From: Propionibacterium sp.
Lineage (GTDB): Bacteria; Actinomycetota; Actinomycetes; Propionibacteriales; Propionibacteriaceae
Assembly (NCBI GenBank): GCA_012517405.1
Contig: JAAYVB010000013.1
Location: 1 to 64,000 of the forward strand
Direction: 5' to 3'
Length of the DNA: 64,000 nucleotides
In this document: in pieces, positions 1 through 7,476 of the stretch
Layout: every line of letters begins with the position of its first letter
How positions within the stretch are numbered: the first letter of the stretch is position 1
The notes under the pieces: model-generated
Told to the model about the DNA's origin: nothing
The model's input: the letters and a program-made list of their open reading frames with translations, nothing else
Database searches by the model: none
Position numbers and translations under genes: made by a program

Positions 1-1043
1 GGAAGCCCGCAGCCGATGACAGCAGGAAGCCCGATTCGCCTACTCAGATCACCAAGCCCTCATGGGTGTACGTCATGCGAGCGAGCGTGCGTGAGTTCTC
101 CGCGGACGGGTGCACAGATCTTGCCGCCGGCCTGACCTATCGGACGATCATGTCGATGTTCCCCGGCCTCATCGCCTTGGTGTCGATCCTGAGCCTGTTG
201 GGCCAGAGTGGTCAGGCGCTGACCGACGTCCTCGATCAGCTCAAGGGGGCAGTACCCGCTGATACCTGAGCATCCGTGCAACCCGTACTGGACGCGGTGC
301 TGACCGCTCCGGCCCCCGGCGTCGGGCTGATCGTCGGCTTGCTGATCGCGATGTGGTCTGCATCGGGATATGTGAAGGCCGTGGGTCGCGCGATGAACGT
401 CATCTATGGCGTGGACGAGGGACGAAGCGCGATCAAGCTCAACGCTCAGATGTACCTGCTGACGGCCATCATCTTGGCTCTGGGCGCGGTGTCGTTGGTG
501 GCACTCGTGATCTCGGGCCCCATCGCCCAAGCCGTCGGCACCGCTCTGGGAATCGGATCGTTCGCCGTCGCAGCGTGGGACATCACCAAATGGCTCATCT
601 TGGCATTCATCGTGGTCTTCGTCATCGCGCTGCTCTATTACGCGACGCCGAACATCAAGCAGCCCAAGTTCCGCTGGATCAGCGTGGGCGCGCTCGTTGT
701 CATCGTCGTCACAGTGCTGGCCACGGCCGGGTTCTTCTTCTACGTGTCGAACTTCGGCAAGTACAACGCCACCTATGGTGCGCTTGCGGGTGTCATCGTC
801 CTGCTCTTGTGGCTCTACATCGTCAACGCGATACTGCTGTTCGGGGCCGAAGTCGATGCCGAGTTGGAGCGTGTTCGTGAACTCCAGGCCGGAATGCCCG
901 CCGAGAGGGACCTTCAGCTTCCCGTCCGTGATACCAAGGCCAGCGACAAGCGGGCGCGTAAATACGAGAAGGACATGGAAAGGGCCGAGACGCTGCGCAA
1001 GTCAGGTGGGCGGACGCAGGAGGCCGGTGAGGCGGGGGAGTGA
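1..1043 (+). pseudogene. YihY/BrkB-family inner membrane protein, 5' partial, interrupted by an in-frame TGA
   Basis: The reading frame enters from the left edge and ends at 1043. The residues around 50-130 (KPSW..., then a stretch with STADGCTDLAAGLTYRT-like chemistry) and the following hydrophobic helices match the YihY/BrkB family of polytopic membrane proteins. The family was first linked to serum resistance, but its function is uncertain. A TGA at 267-269 splits the frame after about 90 codons. The same frame resumes at once and encodes the remaining transmembrane segments and a charged cytoplasmic tail (to 1043). No SECIS-like context or alternative start that would rescue the family N terminus is visible. 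It is therefore either a recent pseudogene or carries a single-base sequencing error. The start codon lies outside the window. Confidence 0.75.
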
Positions 1044-1133
1044 TTGCTCGGGCTGGGCGCCGGTCCGCGGTTTGATGGTCTGGCTAGGCCTACCAGCGCA
1101 CGCAGACGTGTGTTGAACGCTCCCGCTCTGGCC

Positions 1134-1676
1134 TCACAGCACGTACTCGAACAGGTGAAACTCGGTCACCTCGATGCCCTCGTAGTGCAACGTGTGGCGA
1201 CCCAGATCGGTGAAGCCGTAGCGCGCGTACAGCGCGCGAGCAGGGGTGTTGCCAACGTAGGTGTCCAGCCGGATCGCGCGGCAACCCAGCTGACGGGCCA
1301 CCTCGATCACGCCGGCCAGCAGGAATCTGGCGACGCCCTTGCCTCGGTGGTCGGGCGAGACCCCGAGCACATGGACGATCAGCACTTCGTCTGGGCCGGC
1401 CTCGATCGCCCAGTCGGGCTTTTCGTATCCACCGGGCGCCTCATGATCCAGCATCACCGCGCCGACGATGCCCCCATCGGCATCCGCGGCCAGGTAGAGG
1501 TTGCCGGCCTCCACCCAGTCGGCCACCTCTTGGGGCGTCGGATGGTTCTCGGCGTGCCAGCGGGAGAAATCCACCGTTTCACCCGAGTAGTCGATGATCC
1601 GCCGGTAGACCTGCTGCGCAGCGGGGATCGCGCCCGCCTCGGCGCGCCGGAAACTCAAGGTCACGTGGATGCCCAT
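1134..1676 (-). CDS. GNAT-family N-acetyltransferase
   Basis: This is a 180-residue protein with the GNAT fold. Motif A is visible as a beta strand (VLIVHVLGVSP) followed by the acetyl-CoA pyrophosphate loop HRGKGVA. Motif B follows as N-T-P-A-R-A-L-Y-x-R-Y-G-F, typical of the family's C-terminal part. The family transfers acetyl groups from acetyl-CoA to amines or protein N termini; nothing here fixes the substrate. I chose the ATG at 1676 because homologous sequence begins there (MGIHVTLSFRRA). ATGs at 1685 and 1784 are possible but would add residues that look non-conserved. No clear Shine-Dalgarno stands at proper spacing. It is monocistronic and points away from the repeat-bearing gap. 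Confidence 0.8.
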   Translation of the reverse strand: MGIHVTLSFRRAEAGAIPAAQQVYRRIIDYSGETVDFSRWHAENHPTPQEVADWVEAGNLYLAADADGGIVGAVMLDHEAPGGYEKPDWAIEAGPDEVLIVHVLGVSPDHRGKGVARFLLAGVIEVARQLGCRAIRLDTYVGNTPARALYARYGFTDLGRHTLHYEGIEVTEFHLFEYVL

Positions 1677-2130
1677 CCTTCTCATATCAGGCTCGTCAGC
1701 GCCGCCACCGCCCTGCACGGCTGTGTTCCCTCCAGCATGCCGTAGCCTGGCAGGCGTCGTCCAAACGCCCCTTGTCATCGACATTCGGCAGCAGGCCGCA
1801 GTCTACGAGAACATTCGGCAGGTCAGCGGTCTTGGGAGCTGGCCCGTCGTAGCGAGGGCTCGATCTGTGCAGAAGCCCTTGTCTTTGCAGAATGAGCCTT
1901 CGAGCGACGACGCTCGCAGGCCCGGCACTGGGCGCGAGCGTGACAGATCTTCTTCAGTTGGCCCCCAAAATGCGGGTTTCGGCAGTCGCTGAGCGTGGCC
2001 GGGTGGGCTGAGGGCCCACACTCAAGAAGATGAGGCACGCGAGACGGGGTAGCCGGCTCGAGGCCCGAGCACCTGGAGGGTCGCGGAACGCGACTCATGG
2101 CTCTCCATGATCGGGGTCGTCCTCGTTGAG
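1677..2130. other. Intergenic region holding repeat copy 1
   Basis: No credible gene lies between the acetyltransferase and the Fic gene. Short reading frames on both strands (for example one starting MWALSPPGHAQ on the minus strand) are by-products of the 103-bp repeat at 1938-2040 and recur in its other copies. Confidence 0.6.
1938..2040 (+). repeat. 103-bp imperfect palindromic repeat, copy 1
   Basis: The element begins GCGTGACAGATCTTCTTCAG and ends CTCAAGAAGATGAGGCACGC. The two ends are imperfect inverted repeats: outer GCGTG/CACGC, inner ATCTTCTT/AAGAAGAT. Three further copies of identical length and orientation occur at 6971, 8504 and 24393. It lies beyond the 3' end of the Fic gene. 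Confidence 0.85.
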
Positions 2131-3423
2131 TCAGTCTTGAGGTGCCGCCGGCACATCACGGTTGGGTGGCGAAATCCGGGTGTCGAACTGTGTGCTGGCC
2201 AAGGCGCGCTCCGACACGGTGACGAGATCGAGAACCTCGCGCGCCAGGTACGCTTTCGCGCCGCGCTCGATGGCCTTTCCAGTGAGGATTCCCGCCCGCG
2301 TCAGTTCGTCCAGCGCCGATCCGGCGGCGGGCGCCGACACTCCGAGGATCTTTGTCAGCGTTGTCGTCGTGACTACTGGTGCCTCGGGCAGGTGGTTGAG
2401 CAACCGTGCAACAGCCGAATCGGCCCGCGGTGAGGGTCGCAGGCCGACCGAGGCTCGATGCTCGGTAAGGCGTTGTGTCCAGGACTCTCGCAGTTCCTGG
2501 ATGCCCGCTGCGAGCGTCTTGGATTGCTCGACGGCTATGGCGGCGGCGTCAATGAACGTGGCCAGCCAGATGCCGATCGCCTCGCTCGCTTCGGTGCTGG
2601 TCGCTGGGCGTGCATGCCGGAAGGAGGTCAGCCCGTCGAGATAGCGATCGCGCAGCGTCGCCAGGACCAGGCTGACGGGCAGCACGGCACGGTCGGTGAG
2701 GCCGCGTCGTGCGAGCACAGTGTGGATGAGTGCGCGTCCGACGCGGCCGTTGCCATCGGTGAAGGGATGAATGGTCTCGAACTGTGCGTGAACCATCGCT
2801 GCCTGAATCAACGGCGCATGGGCAGCTCCGTTGAGGTAGTCGACCAGGTCGTGCATGAGCTCCGGTACCCGTCCTGGGTCGGGCGGCACGAACGCGGCGC
2901 CGACCGGCGTCGAACTCGACGTACCGATCCAATTCTGGACCGTGCGCAACCCGTGATGCTGCAGCTCATCGGGCAGCAGCGAGCGATGAAGACCGACAAT
3001 GTCATCAACGCTCACCGACTCGGCTTCGACAAGCGCCGTTGTTGCCTCCCGCACGACGGTCATGTTGTTGGCGACCAGCCTCGCCTGCTCGCTGACTCCG
3101 CGCACGGATTCCGACTGGCCAAGTTCGGCCAGGGCTACTTGCTGGGTCGAAGGCGCAATGCCTTCGATCTGTGAACTGGCAATCGCCTCTGACCGCAACA
3201 AGAACCGGGCGATTCCAGCCAATCCTTCGGCCCCTGGCCCATTGAGCGTTAGAAGGTTCCTCTCAACCTTCATCACGCGACGTGACAGCTCTCCATCAAC
3301 GGTCAAACCAACACCATCGAGAAGATCCGGGACATAGCGGCGGTACAGACCCGATCGTTGCTCGGACTTGGGTGCTCCTGATTCGATCCTGGATTCCCAG
3401 TGCACACCCTCCCATGTGGCCAT
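2131..3423 (-). CDS. Fic-family protein (AMPylation-type), with N-terminal inhibitory motif
   Basis: This is a 430-residue protein. Residues 219-230 read HPFTDGNGRVGR, an exact match to the Fic signature HxFx(D/E)GNGRxxR. The His is catalytic and the GNGR loop binds phosphates. Residues 83-88 (SSQIEG) match the inhibitory helix motif (S/T)xxxE(G/N) found inside the N-terminal part of class II Fic proteins, so it is probably self-inhibited and needs no separate antitoxin. The C-terminal 110 residues look like a winged-helix DNA-binding domain, a common extension in this subgroup. The start at 3423 is supported by AAAGGA 8 nt upstream; the open frame extends to 3549 without an initiation signal. 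Known Fic enzymes usually transfer AMP to proteins; the target is unknown. Confidence 0.88.
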   Translation of the reverse strand: MATWEGVHWESRIESGAPKSEQRSGLYRRYVPDLLDGVGLTVDGELSRRVMKVERNLLTLNGPGAEGLAGIARFLLRSEAIASSQIEGIAPSTQQVALAELGQSESVRGVSEQARLVANNMTVVREATTALVEAESVSVDDIVGLHRSLLPDELQHHGLRTVQNWIGTSSSTPVGAAFVPPDPGRVPELMHDLVDYLNGAAHAPLIQAAMVHAQFETIHPFTDGNGRVGRALIHTVLARRGLTDRAVLPVSLVLATLRDRYLDGLTSFRHARPATSTEASEAIGIWLATFIDAAAIAVEQSKTLAAGIQELRESWTQRLTEHRASVGLRPSPRADSAVARLLNHLPEAPVVTTTTLTKILGVSAPAAGSALDELTRAGILTGKAIERGAKAYLAREVLDLVTVSERALASTQFDTRISPPNRDVPAAPQD

Positions 3424-3737
3424 CCGCCGTATCCTTTCTTCGGTCGCGCCCTGACTTAAAGATAGGTGCTTAAAGTTTACTAGGCGTGCCGTCGGCGTAA
3501 GGATACGTCGCACTGGTGCCTTCGCATCGGAAGTGCGCCAGCACGACACAGCGGTGTCCTCACCGGCTCAGCCTCGACGCGCGCCGTTGTCGCCTCCCGC
3601 TCGAAGAGCTCACCCTGCCGGCACGGCGCGTGCCCCGGGTGCCGTCGACCCGCCGTGCCTTCCGTGGACGAAGCTTGACAGGCGAGATCGTGGACGCAGC
3701 GCGGCGGACAGAGCGTGACCGACGAGAGGAACTGAAA
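3424..3737. other. Divergent promoter region between fic and the ABC-ACP-KAS cluster
   Basis: This 314-base gap contains a local AT-rich patch (about 3452-3480), which stands out in the GC-rich context and is the likely promoter area for fic. The frame of the downstream ATPase stays open back to 3516, but that part is Arg-rich and resembles no family, so I treat it as untranslated. Confidence 0.5.
3455..3475. promoter_or_regulatory. Direct repeat CTTAAAG x2 upstream of fic
   Basis: CTTAAAG occurs at 3455-3461 and 3469-3475, 14 nt apart, about one and a third helical turns. It lies 32-52 nt before the fic start codon within the only AT-rich stretch of the gap. It may be a regulator site or part of the promoter. 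Confidence 0.3.
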
Positions 3738-4520
3738 ATGAACGGAGAAAGCATGGCCACGGCCTCGGCGGTTCTTGCCGCAGTCGATCTCGAGAAGACC
3801 TTCTACTCGACCCATCCGCCCACCCGGGTGCTGTCCGGAATCGACCTCGAGGTGACGGCCGGCGAGTTCTTGGCGGTGATGGGCGCGTCCGGGTCGGGCA
3901 AGTCGACGCTGCTGTATTGCCTGAGAGGCATGGACCGGCCGACCGGCGGAAGCGTGTGGCTCGAGGGCCGCGATCTGACCGGGTTGGCCGATCGCGAGAT
4001 GAGCCAGGTGCGGCTGACCGAGATGGGGTTCATCTTCCAGCAGGCGTATTTCCTGTCGAATCTGAATGTGCGGGACAACATCATGCTGCCCGCTTTGAAG
4101 GCGACGCCCAAGGACCGCGCCGGGGTCTTCACACGGGTGGACGGGCTGCTGGAGCGATTCGGGATCTCCCACGTCGCCGATCACGGGATCACCCAGGTGT
4201 CGGGCGGGCAGCTGCAGCGGGCGTCCATCTGTCGTGCGTTGGCGACCGAGCCGTCGGTCTTGTTCGCTGACGAACCGACAGGTGCGCTGAATTCGAGCAT
4301 GACGGTCGAGGTGATGGATGCGCTGACCGGAGTGCATCGCGACGGGACCACCATCATGCTGGTCACCCATGATCCGGCCTGCGCGGCGCGGGCGGACCGG
4401 GTGGTGTACCTGCGCGACGGCGATGTCGTCGACACCCGCGAGCTGGGGGCGTGGACCGCCGCCGAGGCGACCCGGCGTGAGGACGACCTGTTGGGCTGGC
4501 TCCGCGGTAACGGATTCTGA
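3738..4520 (+). CDS. ABC transporter ATP-binding protein (MacB/LolD-type)
   Basis: This 260-residue nucleotide-binding domain is complete: Walker A GASGSGKST (residues 49-57), Q-loop FIFQQAYF, signature VSGGQLQRA, Walker B VLFADEPTGAL, and switch His in LVTHD. The closest family by motif is the MacB/LolD/FtsE group, which normally energises an FtsX-like permease, yet no permease gene is present on either side. The ATG at 3738 has GAGAGGA 7 nt upstream. The gene is followed 97 nt later by an acyl carrier protein and a ketosynthase on the same strand, so it probably belongs to a small fatty-acyl or polyketide export cluster. That link is an inference from position only. Confidence 0.85.
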   Translation: MNGESMATASAVLAAVDLEKTFYSTHPPTRVLSGIDLEVTAGEFLAVMGASGSGKSTLLYCLRGMDRPTGGSVWLEGRDLTGLADREMSQVRLTEMGFIFQQAYFLSNLNVRDNIMLPALKATPKDRAGVFTRVDGLLERFGISHVADHGITQVSGGQLQRASICRALATEPSVLFADEPTGALNSSMTVEVMDALTGVHRDGTTIMLVTHDPACAARADRVVYLRDGDVVDTRELGAWTAAEATRREDDLLGWLRGNGF

Positions 4521-4617
4521 GTTCTCGATGGTGTGTGAATCGGGAATTGTTCAGCAGGAACTGAGATCAGCGAAATCTCCCGGGAACGGGAATCAGGAAG
4601 AGAATCGAAGGGAAGCC

Positions 4618-4899
4618 ATGACCGAAGAACAGTTCAAGGAAGCGCTCGCCGAACTCGCCGAGCTGCCGGCTGCGGAGTTGACGATGACCGACACCCTCGC
4701 GGCCGCCGGAATCGACTCGATCGGGATCTTCGAGTTCCTCATGAAGTTGGAGGACGTGGTCGGAGACCATGAGATCGAGGTCAACCACGACGTCCGTAGT
4801 CTGCAGGATCTCTATGACGCCGTGCTCGAGGGCACCAACCTCGAGGGCACTGACCTTGAGGGCGCTGGCCTTGAGAACATGGACGGAGCCGCGGGCTAG
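4618..4899 (+). CDS. Acyl carrier protein
   Basis: This is a 93-residue acidic protein with the ACP motif GIDSIGIFEF. Ser34 is the expected attachment site for 4'-phosphopantetheine. The start ATG at 4618 has GAAGGGAAG directly upstream. The last 20 residues carry an unusual repeat-like tail (N-L-E-G, D-L-E-G, G-L-E-N) resembling two or three pentapeptide units, not usual in housekeeping AcpP. With the next gene being a ketosynthase and the one after a phosphopantetheinyl transferase, this ACP most likely serves a dedicated secondary pathway and not general fatty acid synthesis. Confidence 0.88.
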   Translation: MTEEQFKEALAELAELPAAELTMTDTLAAAGIDSIGIFEFLMKLEDVVGDHEIEVNHDVRSLQDLYDAVLEGTNLEGTDLEGAGLENMDGAAG

Positions 4900-4932
4900 G
4901 CGGGCTGGATGAGCCTGCGGAAGTAGCTGATC

Positions 4933-6168
4933 ATGGAACGCGCGGTGATCACGGGGATGGGCGTTGTCACTCCCATCGGGAATTCCCTGACTGACTTCGA
5001 GACGAATCTGTTCGCTGGACGCCACGGGATTGTGCCCATCGACCGCTTCGATGCGAGCGACATGGCGGTGAGTGTGTATGCGCCGGTACGCGAACCCGAT
5101 GCCGCCCGGACGATACCGGACAACGAATTGCGCAGACTCGACAGGTACTGCCTGTTCGGGCTGCTCGCCGCACGGCAGGCGATGGAAGAGTCGGGCATTC
5201 AGGGCAGCATCGACCCCTATCGGCTGGGAGTATCGATGTCCAGCGGTGCCGGCGGGGTCGAGACGCTGTTGTCGGAGTTCGAGATCCTTCAGCAGCGTGG
5301 GGCGCGGAGGGTGTCGCCGCTGCTGGTGCCGAAATGGATTCCGAATATGATCGCGGGGCTTGTGTCCATCGATGTGGGCGCCCGGGGGCCGTCGATATCG
5401 CACAACGCGGCCTGCGCCTCGAGCGCGGTGGGCATCGGCGAGGCCCTGCGGGCCATCCGGCACGGCTATGTCGACGCGGTGATCTGCGGCGGCGCCGAGG
5501 CTGTCGCCCAGAAGGTCGTCATGGCCGGCTTCCAGAACCTGCGGGCGCTGACTCCGTCGAACGATCCGGACCGCGCCAGCATTCCGTTCGATCGCGAGCG
5601 CAAGGGTTTCGTGTTGGGGGAAGGCGCCGGGGCGATCGTCGTGGAGAACGCTTCGCACGCGCGGTCTCGTGGTGCGCACTGCTATGGCGAGGTCACGGGT
5701 TATGGCATCACGAGCGATGCGTCGCACATCACCGCGCCGTGCGCCGATGGCGAGGCGGTCGATTGGGCGATGAACTACGCGCTCCGGGAGGCGTGCGCGG
5801 CACGACCGGACGCTGCGGACGGTCTGATCCACGTCAACGCGCATGGCACCGGCACGGTGCTGAACGACCGGGTGGAGGCCGGGGCGATCGCGCGGGTACT
5901 CGGGGAGCGGGCGGTGGTGACCTCGACCAAGTCGATGACCGGGCATCTGCTTGCCGGGGCGGGGGCTGTCGAAGTGATCGCCTCGGTACTGGCGATGCGG
6001 GCGGGGCTCGTCCCACCGACCGTGGGCACCACCGAAATCGATGCGGGCATGCAGGTCGACGTCGTGACGGGCGCCGCCCGGCCGGCGAGCTTCAGCCGCG
6101 CGATGTCGCTGTCTTTGGGATTCGGCGGGCACAACGTGTGCCTGGTGATCGATGCGGCCGAAGGCTGA
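4933..6168 (+). CDS. Beta-ketoacyl-ACP synthase (FabF/KAS II-like)
   Basis: This 411-residue thiolase-fold condensing enzyme keeps the full Cys-His-His triad: Cys161 (NAACASSA), His304 (VNAHGTGT) and His338 (KSMTGHLLAGAG). The spacing is nearly that of E. coli FabF (163/303/340). The start at 4933 follows GGAAG by 9 nt. It lies 33 nt after the ACP gene and is followed within 6 nt by the phosphopantetheinyl transferase frame, so the three are probably co-transcribed. The enzyme would condense malonyl-ACP with an acyl starter. No ketoreductase, dehydratase, acyltransferase or tailoring gene is next to it, so the pathway looks incomplete. Confidence 0.9.
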   Translation: MERAVITGMGVVTPIGNSLTDFETNLFAGRHGIVPIDRFDASDMAVSVYAPVREPDAARTIPDNELRRLDRYCLFGLLAARQAMEESGIQGSIDPYRLGVSMSSGAGGVETLLSEFEILQQRGARRVSPLLVPKWIPNMIAGLVSIDVGARGPSISHNAACASSAVGIGEALRAIRHGYVDAVICGGAEAVAQKVVMAGFQNLRALTPSNDPDRASIPFDRERKGFVLGEGAGAIVVENASHARSRGAHCYGEVTGYGITSDASHITAPCADGEAVDWAMNYALREACAARPDAADGLIHVNAHGTGTVLNDRVEAGAIARVLGERAVVTSTKSMTGHLLAGAGAVEVIASVLAMRAGLVPPTVGTTEIDAGMQVDVVTGAARPASFSRAMSLSLGFGGHNVCLVIDAAEG

Positions 6169-6234
6169 GGCGCTGTGGTGGTACCGGTGGCGGCTGTCGG
6201 TCGGGAAACCCGGGGGAGCTGTGACGCGGTCGGA

Positions 6235-6947
6235 ATGCCCGAGTTCGAGGTGGTCATCGCCCGGGCGGATCTGATGAACGAGGAGGACTTCCGCCGCATT
6301 CGGGTGGGGCTTCCCGCCGATCGTCAGGAACGCTGTGACGCCTACTATCGGGATCGTGACCGTTACTCGAGCGCGGTCTCGTACGCGTTGTTGCAGTATC
6401 TGTGGCGAGAGCGGTGGAGCGGGCCGATGCCCGCGATCGAACGCGCCGCCTATGGGAAGCCGCGATTTTCCCGCCGGCCGGAGGTAGAGTTCAACTGGTC
6501 GCATGACGCCGGGATCTGTGTCTGCGCGATGGCGCGCCGTCGCCGCTGGGGGTGGATGTGCAGTCTCATGTGCCGTTCGATCCCGATCTGTTCGCGCGGA
6601 TCGCGACACCGGCGGAGCGGGAACTGTACGACCGGTTGGAACGCGCGGGGGACCTCAGCGTGCTGTGGAGCCGGAAGGAAGCCCTGGTCAAGCGCAGTGG
6701 GTATGGCCTGGCCGCTTCGCTGTCCGGTGTCGAGACAATGGGCGAGGCGTCATTGGTGACCTTCGTCAGCGAAGAGCTGGACGCGGTGTTCAGCATCAGC
6801 ATCGGCGGGGTCTCCGAGCGCAACTTCTGTCGCCGGACGCGTGTGCGGATGCTGGAGTTGTCGGGTGGGGGCGATATGCCCGGCCGTGGCGCCGACGCTG
6901 CCGGTGTGTGGCAGCCGCGATCGTTACCGGTGGTCATCGTTCGCTGA
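6235..6947 (+). pseudogene. 4'-phosphopantetheinyl transferase (Sfp-like), frameshifted
   Basis: The N-terminal half (6235 to about 6533) shows the family's opening (FEVVIARADL, then an Arg-rich RDRDRYSSAVSYALLQYLWRE helix and FNWSHD). The frame then changes: the Mg-binding motif GVDVQ and the essential helix WSRKEALVK lie in the third frame, from 6534 to 6947. Restoring one base near 6532-6534 would join them seamlessly, so a one-base deletion is implied. The usual GxD(V/I)E metal motif ends in Gln here. The enzyme would activate the adjacent ACP. With the frameshift, the C-terminal catalytic helix is lost unless the base is a sequencing error. An upstream GTG (6175) is an alternative start. 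Confidence 0.78.
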
Positions 6948-6970
6948 GGCGCTGAGCCTCTTCGGCGGTT

Positions 6971-7073
6971 CCGTGACAGATCTTCTTCAGTTGGCGCCCA
7001 AAATCCGGGTTTCGGTGGTTGCTGAGCGTAGCCGGGCGGGAAGAGGGCCCACACTCAAGAAGATGAGGCACGC
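6971..7073 (+). repeat. 103-bp imperfect palindromic repeat, copy 2
   Basis: It matches copy 1 over its whole length with scattered substitutions: same ends (CCGTGACAGATCTTCTTCAG ... CTCAAGAAGATGAGGCACGC) and same interior GCTGAGCGTAGCCGGGCGGG. It starts 23 nt after the stop of the phosphopantetheinyl transferase frame. Confidence 0.85.
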
Positions 7074-7146
7074 GAGGCCGGATGGCCGGGCTCGAGACCT
7101 GCTCGCCCGGAGATCCCGTTTTCGACTCGTTGTGGAGGCACTCACG

Positions 7147-7272
7147 ATGAGACGCGTCCTGGCGTTCATCTTGGAGCCGGTCAGTGCTGCCGGTGTCGTG
7201 CTTCTCAGCGCTGGTTGTGGGGGAGCGGGATCAGGCGATGCGCAGGCGCAGGAGGAGCAACAGTCTGCCTGA
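7147..7272 (+). CDS. Very small putative lipoprotein
   Basis: This 41-codon gene starts with ATG, preceded by GGAG at 9 nt. The peptide has a charged N terminus (MRRVL), a hydrophobic core, and a lipobox LSAGC at residues 20-24, so Cys24 would be lipidated. Only a short Gly/Ser/Ala/Gln/Glu-rich tail follows. Either it is a genuine mini-lipoprotein or the 5' remnant of a larger lipoprotein whose body was lost. It is too short for family assignment. It sits between repeat copy 2 and the aldo-keto reductase. Confidence 0.5.
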   Translation: MRRVLAFILEPVSAAGVVLLSAGCGGAGSGDAQAQEEQQSA

Positions 7273-7476
7273 CGCCTAGCGGGGGCGCCTCGCCGGTGCG
7301 GGTGGGCCTGGCGAAACCCGCATCACGTTCTCGTCAGCTACTGCGTGCCTGTCTGGCCGGGTCGGGCGCTCCCGTGTGTGGCAAATGGTTCGACCGAATC
7401 TCATCTCTCTTGCGACTATCGTGGAGGATGTGCGATCCCGGGGCATGGGTCCGGGGACCTGGCAAGGAGGTCAGAT

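Noticed and set aside
255-280. Selenocysteine at the BrkB TGA
   Set aside because: No SECIS-like stem was seen after the TGA, and BrkB proteins have no known selenocysteine position. A nonsense mutation or read error is simpler.
1044-1745. 233-codon plus-strand frame over the acetyltransferase
   Set aside because: The minus strand carries a full GNAT domain; the plus frame has no recognisable motif and directly abuts the BrkB stop.
4567-6609. 680-codon open frame on the minus strand across the ACP and ketosynthase genes
   Set aside because: It is antisense to clear ACP and ketosynthase motifs, is rich in His/Arg/Pro typical of reverse-frame GC-rich sequence, and resembles no protein family.
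1803-7054. Similar short peptides starting MWAL(S/F)PPG at 2021 and 7054 on the minus strand
   Set aside because: Their likeness comes from the 103-bp DNA repeat. Reading frames differ in length beyond it, and no ribosome sites support them.
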